Part shown: positions 16,591-24,518 of the stretch, one piece after another
Layout: each line of letters starts with the position of its first letter
Numbering within the stretch: the first letter of the stretch is position 1
Assembly (NCBI RefSeq): GCF_004364325.1
Contig: NZ_SOCP01000010.1
Location: forward strand, 310,001 to 374,000
Origin: Actinophytocola oryzae
GTDB taxonomy: Bacteria > Actinomycetota > Actinomycetes > Mycobacteriales > Pseudonocardiaceae
Length of the DNA stretch: 64,000 bases
Direction: 5' to 3'
Position numbers and translations under genes: made by a program
The notes under the pieces: generated by a model
Told to the model about the DNA's origin: nothing
Seen by the model: only the letters and a program-made list of their open reading frames with translations
Database searches by the model: none

Positions 16591-17351
16591 CCGGTGGCCT
16601 CGGCTCTCGCTGGCTCCTGACGACGCCCACGAGCCGCGCTGACCGTGACTCGCAACAGGTGGACCGCGAGCGCCATCAACATCAGCATCTCAAGTCCGAA
16701 CAGCGCGCGCTGTACGAGCCCGGAGACGCCCCGTCCATCCAGGATGCCCGGAATCGCCAGACCTGGGAAGATGTCCGGCAGCCTCGTGGCCAGGTACGCC
16801 GCGGCCAGCCCCATCGCCGCCATGGCCATCCGCCGCACCACCCGCCCGACCAGCGACCACCGCACGTCCGCCACGAGCCGCCTCGCGAGCGCCAGGCCTG
16901 CCAGTGGCAGGCTGACGAACAGCGAGGCCCCCGCGACCTGGTGGATCAGCCCGGACACGCTGGTGATCGACTTGCTGTTGTCGGTCGGGAAGATCGCGCA
17001 CAGCGTGAGGCTCGTGCACCACACGCCGAAGAACACCCCGGCACGCACGCCCAGCCGGACACCGGCGGCGTGCAGGCCGAGCAGTGTCGTGAGGGTGCCG
17101 CCCGCCATGACGATCACCGCGGTGGCGAACTCCGTGCGTCCGTCGCCGTAGAAGACGTAGTAGCTGACGGCGCGGGAGAACGGGTCCACCTCCGCCCGGT
17201 AGTGGAGGTTCAGGTACGTCATCGCCGCGAGGGACCGCACCATCGCGACGATGGACACCACGGAGAGGATGGCGGTCAGGACGAGGAAGCCGCCCAGCGA
17301 TGGGCCCCGTCGGGCCCCTGGCGTCGCCGGGTCGCCATACATCGCCCCCAC
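16587..17351 (-). CDS. DUF998 integral membrane protein
   Basis: The protein has 254 residues with about six hydrophobic helices. The conserved DUF998 stretch VSYYVFYGDGRTEFATAV is near residue 65, and FPTDNSKSITSVSGLIHQVAG near 120-140; the FPTD...H pattern is the family signature. Its function is unknown. It is the first gene of a two-gene unit with the DMT protein. Confidence 0.82.
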   Translation of the reverse strand: MGAMYGDPATPGARRGPSLGGFLVLTAILSVVSIVAMVRSLAAMTYLNLHYRAEVDPFSRAVSYYVFYGDGRTEFATAVIVMAGGTLTTLLGLHAAGVRLGVRAGVFFGVWCTSLTLCAIFPTDNSKSITSVSGLIHQVAGASLFVSLPLAGLALARRLVADVRWSLVGRVVRRMAMAAMGLAAAYLATRLPDIFPGLAIPGILDGRGVSGLVQRALFGLEMLMLMALAVHLLRVTVSAARGRRQEPARAEATG

Positions 17352-17422
17352 CCCCTGCGTGGATCAACGCACGTACGTGCCTCCACCTTTCAGCATCGGG
17401 GCTGAGACGGGCCTCAGTCGCG

Positions 17423-17776
17423 TCAGTTGTCCCAGATTTGCAACCCCCTCACGACATAAGGGGCTTCCGGGACGAACGTGCCGCCGCCGGGATACGTGTC
17501 GAACTCACCTTCGGTCGAACAGTCCCTTCCCTGGTAGACGGTGACGGGTCGCTTCGTCCGGTTGGCGAACGAGCGTGCGTCGAATCCCTCCGGTAGTGGG
17601 GCGCATTCGCCGGGATTGGTGTTCTCCAACGCTGCGCGGAACACCTCGCCCTCGTAGGACTCGGCGGGCCAGACGCAGAACTCGCCGCGTTCACACGGTT
17701 GTGGGTCGGCCGTCGCCGTGGCGGTGGCGACGAGCAGCCAGGCGGTGATGACGACCGGGATGGCGAGAATTTTCAT
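17423..17776 (-). CDS. Secreted peptidase-inhibitor family I36-like protein
   Basis: The protein has 117 residues from the ATG at 17776 (minus-strand GAGGGGAGTCC upstream). The signal peptide is about 1-23 (MKILAIPVVITAWLLVATATATA, cut before DPQP). The mature domain has CERGEFCVWPAESYEGEVF, followed by FANRTKRPVTVYQGRDC and GGTFVPEAPYVV. This is the beta/gamma-crystallin-like pattern of the SMPI/I36 group, with four Cys likely forming two disulfides. It is an exported protein, perhaps a metalloprotease inhibitor. Confidence 0.85.
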   Translation of the reverse strand: MKILAIPVVITAWLLVATATATADPQPCERGEFCVWPAESYEGEVFRAALENTNPGECAPLPEGFDARSFANRTKRPVTVYQGRDCSTEGEFDTYPGGGTFVPEAPYVVRGLQIWDN

Positions 17777-17859
17777 TTCTGTGGACTCCCCTCGATGGGC
17801 GTCGCGGAATTGCGGCGCGATATCGATCCTGGTGGAGGGGGTGCGAATGGCAAAAAAAG

Positions 17860-17885
17860 TTGTCCACAGGGCGGGGTTGTCCACA
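17860..17885 (+). promoter_or_regulatory. Pair of exact DnaA boxes
   Basis: TTGTCCACA occurs at 17860-17868 and again at 17877-17885, same strand, separated by eight bases (GGGCGGGG). The sites lie in the 147-bp gap between the ParB-like gene and the I36 gene. On the minus strand the pair is followed by a run of seven T residues. Confidence 0.55.
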
Positions 17886-17923
17886 GACGGGGTCGGTGGG
17901 GTTGACAAAGGCCGAAGAACGGG

Positions 17924-18769
17924 TCAGCGGCGTTTGTTGTTCTGGACCGCCGTGATTACCTCGTCGTCCCAGCGATGGGTCCTGATCAGGCGGTAGCGTT
18001 CGCAGGCCACCCACATGTAGGCCTGCGCCTCGGTCTGGGTCTCGATCATCCCGGCCTGCCGCAGCATGCGGACCACCGGCACGAACTCCTCCTCGTACCA
18101 GCGCCGGCCCACCGTCGCGCGGTCGAGGTAGCGGCCCTCGTCCTGCATCAGGCGGAAGCCCCACGCCTCGACCGCCTCCGCCAGCTCCGCGTAGTCCCAC
18201 GGGTCCGTCAGGTTCACGGCTTTGCGCGCCTCGTCCGTCAGCGGTACCCGGTCGAGAAAGATTCGGCGGTAGTCCTTGACCAGCAGGTCGCCGCGATAGC
18301 GGATGCCGCTGGGGGAAAGGCGGGTGACGACTTCCGTCGCATAGGCGTCGATCGTCTTGAGCCCCAACGCGTGGGCCACCGACACGCGGTGGTGCCCGTC
18401 CACCACGAAATGCATGTCGCCGACCCGGTACACGTCGATCGGCGGGATCGACTCGCCCCTGCGCTGGGCCAGCGCCAGGCGTTGCCAGCGTTCGCGGACC
18501 TGCCCGGACGTCGGCCGGAAGCGGCGGTCGAACTCCCTCGACCGGTCCACGCTGCCGACGATCGAGTCCAGGGTGATCACCTGCAGGCCGAGGCGTCGCT
18601 CGCCGAGACGACCCAGCGCGGCCACCACCTCGTCGAACGGCAGCATGATGTTGACGTCGTCGGGCGCCCGCCGCAGCCACGCGGCAAGACGGGACAGGAC
18701 CTGCCTGCGGCGGGCCCTCAGGAAGTCGTTCTCCGCGTCGGCTACCGGGAAGCCGGTGTCTCGGTTCAT
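17924..18769 (-). CDS. ParB-like nuclease/partition-domain protein
   Basis: The protein has 281 residues from an ATG overlapping the metallophosphoesterase stop (ATGA). The ParB-N core is clear: VIDVYRVGDMHFVVDGHHRVSVAHALG-type sequence, with DGHHR at 124-128, the nucleotide-binding box of ParB/Srx folds. The C-terminal half is helical with no standard ParB HTH or dimer domain, so it is not the chromosomal ParB but a stand-alone ParB-domain protein. It is probably an enzyme or regulator coupled to the phosphoesterase. Confidence 0.8.
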   Translation of the reverse strand: MNRDTGFPVADAENDFLRARRRQVLSRLAAWLRRAPDDVNIMLPFDEVVAALGRLGERRLGLQVITLDSIVGSVDRSREFDRRFRPTSGQVRERWQRLALAQRRGESIPPIDVYRVGDMHFVVDGHHRVSVAHALGLKTIDAYATEVVTRLSPSGIRYRGDLLVKDYRRIFLDRVPLTDEARKAVNLTDPWDYAELAEAVEAWGFRLMQDEGRYLDRATVGRRWYEEEFVPVVRMLRQAGMIETQTEAQAYMWVACERYRLIRTHRWDDEVITAVQNNKRR

Positions 18770-19404
18770 GGCATGTCCAGGATGCGGTATCCGACCGTGT
18801 TCAGCACCCTCGTTCTCCCCAGCACACGGTCCGGCACCGGCTGTCCGTGCGGGTGGATGTGGCCGTGCACGAGGACAGCGGGCTCCAGCTGGTCGACGAC
18901 CGTGTGCAGGCACTCGAAACCCCGGTGCGGCGGGTCCTCGCGGTCGCCTGCGTTCCTGGGCGGCGAGTGGGTCAGCAGCACGTCCACGGGCCGGTGGCGC
19001 GCGGCGCGGACCAGGCGGGACGCGCGGCGGGCCTGCTGGCGCTCCGTCCACTGGTTCGGGCCGTCGTTGTAGCGGATCGACCCGCCGAGGCCGGCGATCC
19101 GCAGACCTGCGGCCTCCACGACCAGCCCGTCGGCGTTCATCGCGCCCGCCGGTCCCGGGTACCGCGCCGGGAAACCGGAGTGCAGCCACATGCCGCGCCG
19201 AGGGCTGTACCCCGTGAGGTCCGCGTCGTGGTTGCCCGGCACGAACACCAGCGGCCGGTCCAGCGCCGACGCCAGGAAGTCCAGGTAGTCGAACGGCAGG
19301 TCGCCGGCGGCGAGCACGAGGTCGACGTCGCCGTGACGCTCCGGCAGCCGGTCCGTCCACAGCGACTCGACGACCTCGTCCGAGACGGTCAGGACTCGTG
19401 GCAC
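18766..19404 (-). CDS. Calcineurin-like metallophosphoesterase
   Basis: The protein has 212 residues. The dinuclear metal-site motifs are seen in order: LAAGDLPFDYLDFL (GD), PGNHDAD (GNHD), LLTHSPPRNAG (H) and LVHGHIHPHG (GHxH). The usual first DxH is replaced by a shortened N-terminus with SDEV, so one metal ligand may be altered. It is coupled by ATGA to the ParB-like gene. The substrate may be a nucleotide or nucleic acid; unknown. Confidence 0.85.
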   Translation of the reverse strand: MPRVLTVSDEVVESLWTDRLPERHGDVDLVLAAGDLPFDYLDFLASALDRPLVFVPGNHDADLTGYSPRRGMWLHSGFPARYPGPAGAMNADGLVVEAAGLRIAGLGGSIRYNDGPNQWTERQQARRASRLVRAARHRPVDVLLTHSPPRNAGDREDPPHRGFECLHTVVDQLEPAVLVHGHIHPHGQPVPDRVLGRTRVLNTVGYRILDMP

Positions 19405-19440
19405 GTCATCGAGCCTACGGCGGACGTCTGATCAGGCTAG

Positions 19441-19469
19441 TGCCGTCGCCGCTCACGACCCATTACAGT
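19441..19469 (+). promoter_or_regulatory. Possible promoter of the first PPE/EspG module
   Basis: TACAGT at 19464-19469 could be a -10 hexamer, with TGCCGT 17 bp upstream as a weak -35, placed 39 bp before the ATG. Only the -10 is convincing. Confidence 0.3.
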
Positions 19470-19508
19470 CAGGTACGTAGGTCGGGGCCAACGGGAGCGG
19501 GGAACCCA

Positions 19509-20612
19509 ATGGGGAACACCGGTGACCAGTATGTCAGCGGCGGGGTGAACTGGAGCGCGTTCACCCTCGAGGAGCTGGTCGGCATGGTCTCGGACAAGGC
19601 GAGCGTGCCGCAGCTCGAACGGCTGGCCGACGACTGGCGCGAGACCGGTGACGGCGTGACCGCGGCAGCCGACTACCTGGCCGACGCACTGGACGACCTC
19701 ATGAACTTCTGGTCGGGCGAGTCCGCCGACCAGGCCCGCAACACGGTCGCGCTCAACGCGCAGTGGGTCGGTGACCTCGGCACCACCGCGAGGGACATGG
19801 GCGGCCCCATCGACGAGGCGGCGGGAGCGCTCAAGTCCGCGCAGGACGCCATGCCGAGGCTCCCCGCCACCCCGCCCCAGGCAGTACCCGGGTCGGCGCC
19901 CCTCGGCGCGGAAGCGGCCTCCTCCGCGACCGACGGCAGCCCGCTCGGCGCCGCGGTCGGCGCCACCGCGGCGGGCTCGGAGAGTGCCTTCCAGGCGCAG
20001 GCCGAGCAGGAGGAGATGAAGCGCGTCGCGGTCGAGACGATGCAGCGCTTCGAGGCGGCCGCGGTCGGCATCGACCAGGCCACACCGCAGTTCCAGGGCC
20101 AGAGCACCGTGCTGCGGCCCCGCGAGGACGAGTCGACGACCACACCGGGCGGCGACCAGTGGCTGGGGCAGGTGAACGCCACGAACGGCGTCGACCCGCG
20201 CTGGCAGCTGCTCACCGGCATGACCGACACCAGCGCGTCCGCCGCGCGGCGTGCCGCGGTGCCCGACGACTTCGGCGGCTTCTCCGTCGGCGGTGGCACG
20301 GTCGGCGGCGACGGCGGTGCCGGCGTCATGGCCCCGGTGGCGGGACGCGACGGTGCGGGTTCCCCGGAGCGCCTCGGTGGCGTGAGCGGGCGGCCCGGCG
20401 TGCCGATCCCCACGGCGGCGAGTGGCGTCGTGACGCCACCCCACCCCTCGACCCCCGGCATGACCGGGCCGATCGGCGCGCCCGTGACCGGCGGCGGGAT
20501 GGGTGCCATGGGTGCCGCGGCAGGCCAGCAGCACCGCAGACGTGTTCCCTTCGACGGCGAGGACCCGTTCGACACGGGTGAGAAGGCGTCGAAACCGGTG
20601 ATCGGGCTCTAG
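19509..20612 (+). CDS. PPE-like T7SS substrate (module 1)
   Basis: The protein has 367 residues from the ATG at 19509. The N-terminal 110 residues form the helical hairpin of a WXG100/PPE-like protein: GGVNWSAFTLEELVGMV, then LDDLMNFWSGESADQARN with the W-S-G turn at about 78-80. After residue 115 it becomes Ala/Pro/Gly-rich, with a helical segment EMKRVAVETMQRFEAAAVGIDQATPQF (about 178-204) also found in the module-2 paralogue, and a Gly-rich C-terminal region ending RRRVPFDGEDPFDTGE...PVIGL. It lacks Tat or Sec signals, fitting T7SS export with the adjacent EspC-like protein and EspG chaperone. Confidence 0.8.
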   Translation: MGNTGDQYVSGGVNWSAFTLEELVGMVSDKASVPQLERLADDWRETGDGVTAAADYLADALDDLMNFWSGESADQARNTVALNAQWVGDLGTTARDMGGPIDEAAGALKSAQDAMPRLPATPPQAVPGSAPLGAEAASSATDGSPLGAAVGATAAGSESAFQAQAEQEEMKRVAVETMQRFEAAAVGIDQATPQFQGQSTVLRPREDESTTTPGGDQWLGQVNATNGVDPRWQLLTGMTDTSASAARRAAVPDDFGGFSVGGGTVGGDGGAGVMAPVAGRDGAGSPERLGGVSGRPGVPIPTAASGVVTPPHPSTPGMTGPIGAPVTGGGMGAMGAAAGQQHRRRVPFDGEDPFDTGEKASKPVIGL

Positions 20613-20632
20613 CCAACCGAAGGGGAAACGAC

Positions 20633-21157
20633 ATGCCTGCCGAGAACCTGACCGTGGCCTCGACGGAGGACGCCCCGCCGCCGCCACCACCGATGCCGGA
20701 GGCGGACGCCCCGCCGCCACCTGCCGAGATGCCCGCGCCCGCCGACCCGAAGCCCCAGGCCGGCACGCAGCAGCCGACCTCGCTAGCCGCACCCGCCGGG
20801 AAGCCGGACGGCTGGCAGGTCGACTCCTACGAGCTGCGTGCCTTCACCGACGCCGTCGTCCGCGCCAGGTCCTACCTCGACACGGTCCAGGCGAAGGTCG
20901 ACCGGATGCAGGGTGCCGAGCTGACCCCGCAGCTGGGCACCAGCCCCGTCGGACAGCAGCTCGCGAACAAGTTCGACGACCGCCTCAACTCGGCCGACGG
21001 GCTGCGGGCCATGCTCGTCGAGGCGATGAAGCGGATGGAGGACTTCGTGACCAGCGCGGAGGAGGCCGCCCGCGCCTACCAGGAGCGCGAGGACGACACC
21101 GTCGACTCCTTCCGCCGCCACGACGAGCACCGACCGTCGGTGAAACACGGCGGATGA
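20633..21157 (+). CDS. EspC-like T7SS target protein with Pro-rich N-terminus
   Basis: The protein has 174 residues. Residues 1-60 are Pro/Ala-rich (APPPPPPMPEADAPPPPAE). The domain from about 62 on is an EspC/T7SS-target helical hairpin: WQVDSYELRAFTDAVVRARSYLDTV, then QLGTSPVGQQLANKFDDRL and ARAYQEREDDTVDSF. YQERE fits the YxxxD/E export signal after the second helix. It is the presumed partner of the PPE-like protein, as PE is for PPE. It overlaps espG by ATGA. Confidence 0.8.
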   Translation: MPAENLTVASTEDAPPPPPPMPEADAPPPPAEMPAPADPKPQAGTQQPTSLAAPAGKPDGWQVDSYELRAFTDAVVRARSYLDTVQAKVDRMQGAELTPQLGTSPVGQQLANKFDDRLNSADGLRAMLVEAMKRMEDFVTSAEEAARAYQEREDDTVDSFRRHDEHRPSVKHGG

Positions 21158-21957
21158 TCATCAGCGCCAGGTCCGCGGTGGCCGTGGGCGTAGCGGAGAT
21201 CGACCTGCTGTGCGCGGCCGCCGACGCCGCGCCGCCGTTCCCACTGCGGGTGCCCTCCGGCGGGGTCACGAGCACCGAGCGCCGGGCCGTGCTGCGTGCC
21301 GCGGGTGAGCGGCTCGCCGCCCGCGGCCTCGCGGACGAACGAGGCCCGCTCGGGGTCGCGGAGGCCTTCGCGTACCTGCTCCAGGACGCCCGCCTGACGC
21401 TCGACCTCGTTCTGTCGGTGGGTGGTGACACACTCGGTGCGGTGCTGCTGGTCAGGCAGGACCTCGCCGTGCTCGTGACCCAGGAGCAGGCCGCGCCCGA
21501 GTCGGTGTGCATGGCGGAGCTGCCCTTCGACGACGCCGTCGACGAGCTGCTGCGGCTCGTCCCGGAGCATCCCGCGGCGATGGCGGCGCCCTTCTCGCTA
21601 CCCAGGGCGGCGCTCGACCGCGTCTACCGGTACCTGCTCGGCAGACAGGGCAGGCCGCTGGACCTGACCGAGTGGGAGGAGCTGCTCGCCGCGCACGGCA
21701 TCGACGACCGGCTCGCGCGACGGCTCGTCACCCACCTGCAGCCGGTGAGGGGCAACGGCCAGATGGGTCTCGCGACCCGGGGCGGCTACGCCAACCAGTG
21801 GCGGCGTGCCGGCGCGGAGCTGCGCTGGCTCGACACGGAAAGGGGAAGGTTCCAGTTGGTCGACACCGAGGACGGTGGTTGGCTTTCCGTGAACCCCATG
21901 CACGGACACGATCTCGCGGCGGCCGTGCGGGGTTTGGCGCTCTCGGTGCGCGGGTGA
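21154..21957 (+). CDS. EspG-family T7SS chaperone (module 1)
   Basis: The protein has 267 residues. EspG proteins bind the tip of PPE substrates in the cytosol and keep them soluble before export. Visible family features: an N-terminal beta strand with VGVAEIDLLCAAADAAPPFPLRVPS, a central ALDRVYRYLLGRQG-containing helix, and a C-terminal ARRLVTHLQPVRGNGQMG, ELRWLDTERGRFQLV and GGWLSVNPM. The last three blocks are shared with the module-2 paralogue, which supports common descent. It is translationally coupled to the EspC-like gene. Confidence 0.85.
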   Translation: MIISARSAVAVGVAEIDLLCAAADAAPPFPLRVPSGGVTSTERRAVLRAAGERLAARGLADERGPLGVAEAFAYLLQDARLTLDLVLSVGGDTLGAVLLVRQDLAVLVTQEQAAPESVCMAELPFDDAVDELLRLVPEHPAAMAAPFSLPRAALDRVYRYLLGRQGRPLDLTEWEELLAAHGIDDRLARRLVTHLQPVRGNGQMGLATRGGYANQWRRAGAELRWLDTERGRFQLVDTEDGGWLSVNPMHGHDLAAAVRGLALSVRG

Positions 21958-21998
21958 AGTGTTTGCCTGCGGAAAGTTGAGGCCGGTTCGCCTGCTTT

Positions 21999-22021
21999 GT
22001 GTCGGTGTCATCCGCTACCGT
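21999..22021 (+). promoter_or_regulatory. RecA_NDp/PafBC-type promoter before PPE module 2
   Basis: GTGTCGGTG, eight bases (TCATCCGC), then TACCGT matches TTGTCRGTG-N8-TANNNT with one mismatch in the first element and none in the -10. It lies 34 bp before the GTG of the module-2 PPE-like gene. In mycobacteria this motif marks LexA-independent DNA-damage induction through the PafBC activator. Confidence 0.55.
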
Positions 22022-22055
22022 GATCGTCGGAATCGATGATCGGAGGGTGGGGGCC

Positions 22056-23357
22056 GTGGGCTTCGAGCAGCTCCTCCAGCAGGTCGCGGACGCCAGGGCG
22101 AAAGCCCTGCAAGCGGCGCAGGCAGCCCAGGACGACCGCAGGCGCAGGCGCGAGGAGAACGACCTCTGGGTCACAGGCGGGGTCAACTGGAACGGCTTCG
22201 GTCTCGAGTCGCTGATCAGAATGGTCGCGGACCGGTCGAGCCCGGCCCAGCTCGAGGCGCTGGCGGGCGAGTGGAGCCGCCACGGCGGCAACGTGTCACG
22301 AGCCTCGGACGACCTGGAACGCGCACTGGGCAAGCTGATGCAGTTCTGGGGTGGCACGGCCGCCGACGAGGCGACCCGCAAGGTCATGACCAACGCCGCC
22401 TGGATCGGTGAGCTCGGCACCACCGCCCAGCAGATGTCCGGCCCGATCCGCGACGCGAGCGGCGCACTGCGCTCCGCCCAGGACACGATGCCCGGCATGC
22501 CCAAGAACAACTGGCTGGCGACCGCCGGTGGCGGCGCGGCGGCCGGGTTCGCGGTCGGCGGTCCCATCGGCGCCGCGTTCGGCGCGGCCATCGGCGGCAT
22601 CGCGAGCGCGTTCGGCTTCGGCAACAGCAAGAAGAAGATGAAGCGCAAGGCCGTGCAGACGATGGAGCGCTACGAGGGCGCGCTGCTCGGCATCGACCAG
22701 GTCACCCCGCAGTTCGGCGGCCCGTCGGACGGTTCGGACCCCGGTGAGGGACCGGGTTCGCGCCCCGGCCAGCCGATCGACCGCCCCGGCGTGCCGGTGG
22801 TGCCGCCGCCCGGCGGTGGCGTGGTCAAGCCGAGCCCGACGCCCAGCGAGGGCAACCACACGACCGACCCGTCGTTCGTGTTCGGGCCGACGGACCGCTG
22901 GCAGTCGCTGACCGGGCTCGGTCCCGGCGGCGGTGCTCCCGGCACGCCGGGTATCGGCACCGGCGGTGGCACCGGCGGGCTCGGCCTTGGCGGCTTCCCG
23001 GGTGGGATGCCCGCGGGCATGGGGCGCGGTGGCGTCGGCGCGCGTGGCGCGGGCGGGATGGGCGGCGGCCCGATGGGCCGGGGCGGTGCGGGCGCACGTG
23101 GCGCGGGCGGCAGGGGAGCCGGCGGACGTGGCGGCTCGGGCTACCCGGGGATGGGCGGCGCGGGTGGCCGAGGCGACCGCGAGTTCCGCGGTCGTGGCCG
23201 GTTCAGCAAGGCGGGCGCGTTCGGCCAGGGCGGCGGTGCCGCCGGTGGCAGGCGCGAGGACGGCGAGGACGACGGCGAGCACCGCAGGACAGTGCCGCTG
23301 GAGGAGGACCTGTTCTCGTCGGACCAGAAGGCCGCGCCACCGGTGATCGGGCTCTAG
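22056..23357 (+). CDS. PPE-like T7SS substrate with glycine zipper and RG-rich tail (module 2)
   Basis: The protein has 433 residues from the GTG at 22056; GGAGGG at 22042 is the ribosome site. The first 35 residues are a charged coiled-coil extension (ARAKALQAAQAAQDDRRRRR) absent from the module-1 paralogue. The PPE-like hairpin follows (GGVNWNGFGLESL, then LMQFWGGTAADEATRK with a W-G-G turn). Around residues 150-180 there is a glycine-zipper hydrophobic segment (GFAVGGPIGAAFGAAIGGIA) followed by KKKMKRK, then the ERYEGALLGIDQVTPQF helix shared with module 1. The tail is Gly/Arg-rich with RGG and GARGAGG repeats and ends TVPLEEDLFSSDQKAAPPVIGL. Confidence 0.8.
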   Translation: MGFEQLLQQVADARAKALQAAQAAQDDRRRRREENDLWVTGGVNWNGFGLESLIRMVADRSSPAQLEALAGEWSRHGGNVSRASDDLERALGKLMQFWGGTAADEATRKVMTNAAWIGELGTTAQQMSGPIRDASGALRSAQDTMPGMPKNNWLATAGGGAAAGFAVGGPIGAAFGAAIGGIASAFGFGNSKKKMKRKAVQTMERYEGALLGIDQVTPQFGGPSDGSDPGEGPGSRPGQPIDRPGVPVVPPPGGGVVKPSPTPSEGNHTTDPSFVFGPTDRWQSLTGLGPGGGAPGTPGIGTGGGTGGLGLGGFPGGMPAGMGRGGVGARGAGGMGGGPMGRGGAGARGAGGRGAGGRGGSGYPGMGGAGGRGDREFRGRGRFSKAGAFGQGGGAAGGRREDGEDDGEHRRTVPLEEDLFSSDQKAAPPVIGL

Positions 23358-23366
23358 GGGGTAGGG

Positions 23367-23720
23367 ATGTACGTCGACGACACGAGTGGCGGCTCTTCTT
23401 CTGACGGCTGGGCCGTCGATCCTTCGCAGGTGCAGGCGTTCGCCCAGGCGGTCGCGGACGTGCGCCAGCAGTTGGACCTCATCACCCGCGAGGTCGAGGA
23501 CCTGGCCAGCCCGGACTACGCGCCGATGCTGGGCACCAGCCCGGTCGGCCAGGAGCTTGCGGAGAAGTTCACCGACCGGCTCGGCAGCGAGAAGGGACTG
23601 CGCGGCCAGCTGAACCTGGCGGTCACGCACATGGAGGAGTTCGTGCTGGCGGCCGAGCACACCGCCAGCTCGTACCTCCAGGTGGACGCCGACAACGCGA
23701 GTACCTACAAGTACGGTTGA
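23367..23720 (+). CDS. EspC-like T7SS target protein (module 2)
   Basis: The protein has 117 residues. It is the compact version of the module-1 EspC-like protein: WAVDPSQVQAFAQAVADVRQQ, then MLGTSPVGQELAEKFTDRLGS and HTASSYLQVDADNAS. YLQVD is a perfect YxxxD T7SS signal. The block GTSPVGQ(E/Q)LA is identical in position to that of module 1. Its start lies 9 bp after the PPE stop and espG begins 3 bp after its own stop. Confidence 0.82.
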   Translation: MYVDDTSGGSSSDGWAVDPSQVQAFAQAVADVRQQLDLITREVEDLASPDYAPMLGTSPVGQELAEKFTDRLGSEKGLRGQLNLAVTHMEEFVLAAEHTASSYLQVDADNASTYKYG

Positions 23721-23723
23721 CGG

Positions 23724-24518
23724 GTGGACCTCAGAGTCAACGCCGGCACCCTGCTGCACCCGGTCGAGGTGGACCTGCTGTGCGTGTTCGCCGAGGTCGA
23801 GGCCCCGTTCCCGTTGGAGATCCCGGCGTCCGGGCAGTCCGACGTCGAGCAGCGCGCCCTGTTCGGCGCCGCCCGTGAGCAGCTGACCGAACGCGGCCTC
23901 GCCGACGAGAGCGGCCCGCTCGGCGTGGCCGAGGACTTCGTGTTCCTGCTGCGGTCGTGCACCGGCGTGGTCGACATGGTGCTGGCCAAGGAGGACATCA
24001 CGCTGGCCGCGGCCGTGCTGGTGCACCGCGACGAGGCGTTGCTCGTGACCCAGGACCTCGCGTCGCCCGAGCGGATGCTCCGGATGAAGCCGGCGACCCT
24101 CGACGCCGCGCTCGACGACCTCGTGCGGCTGGTGCCGCGTGCCGAGGCGCCGATCACCGCGCCGTTCAGCCTGCCCCGCCAGGCGTTGGACAAGGCGTTC
24201 GCCGCGCTGGTCGAGCGGGGCGAGCCGCTGACGGCGCCGGAGGTCGACGAGGTGCTCCGGTCCCAGGGCATCGACGACCGCGTGACGCGGCGGATGGTGT
24301 CGCACCTGCAGCCCGTGGCAGGCAGCGGTCAGATCGGTCTCGCCAGGCGGGACGAGACCGAGGAGATGTGGACACGTATGGGTGAGGAGCTGCGCTGGCT
24401 CGACACCGAGCGTGGCCGGTTCCGCCTGGCGGGGGACGCCGAGTGGATGAGCGTGAACCCGCTGTCCCGCGACGACCTGCGTGCCGAGGTCCGCACGATG
24501 GCGCTGAGGACCCGCTGA
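23724..24518 (+). CDS. EspG-family T7SS chaperone (module 2)
   Basis: The protein has 264 residues from a GTG. It is paralogous to the module-1 EspG throughout: VEVDLLCVFAEVEAPFPLEIP, RGLADESGPLGVAEDF, APFSLPRQALDKAF, RRMVSHLQPVAGSGQIGLA, ELRWLDTERGRFRL and WMSVNPLSRDDL. It probably acts on the PPE-like protein of its own module. Its stop touches the stop of the convergent mycosin gene (24516-24521). Confidence 0.85.
   Translation: MDLRVNAGTLLHPVEVDLLCVFAEVEAPFPLEIPASGQSDVEQRALFGAAREQLTERGLADESGPLGVAEDFVFLLRSCTGVVDMVLAKEDITLAAAVLVHRDEALLVTQDLASPERMLRMKPATLDAALDDLVRLVPRAEAPITAPFSLPRQALDKAFAALVERGEPLTAPEVDEVLRSQGIDDRVTRRMVSHLQPVAGSGQIGLARRDETEEMWTRMGEELRWLDTERGRFRLAGDAEWMSVNPLSRDDLRAEVRTMALRTR

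Noticed and set aside
17777..17923. An origin of replication at the paired DnaA boxes
   Set aside because: Only two boxes, no AT-rich unwinding region and no dnaA/dnaN/gyrB neighbours.
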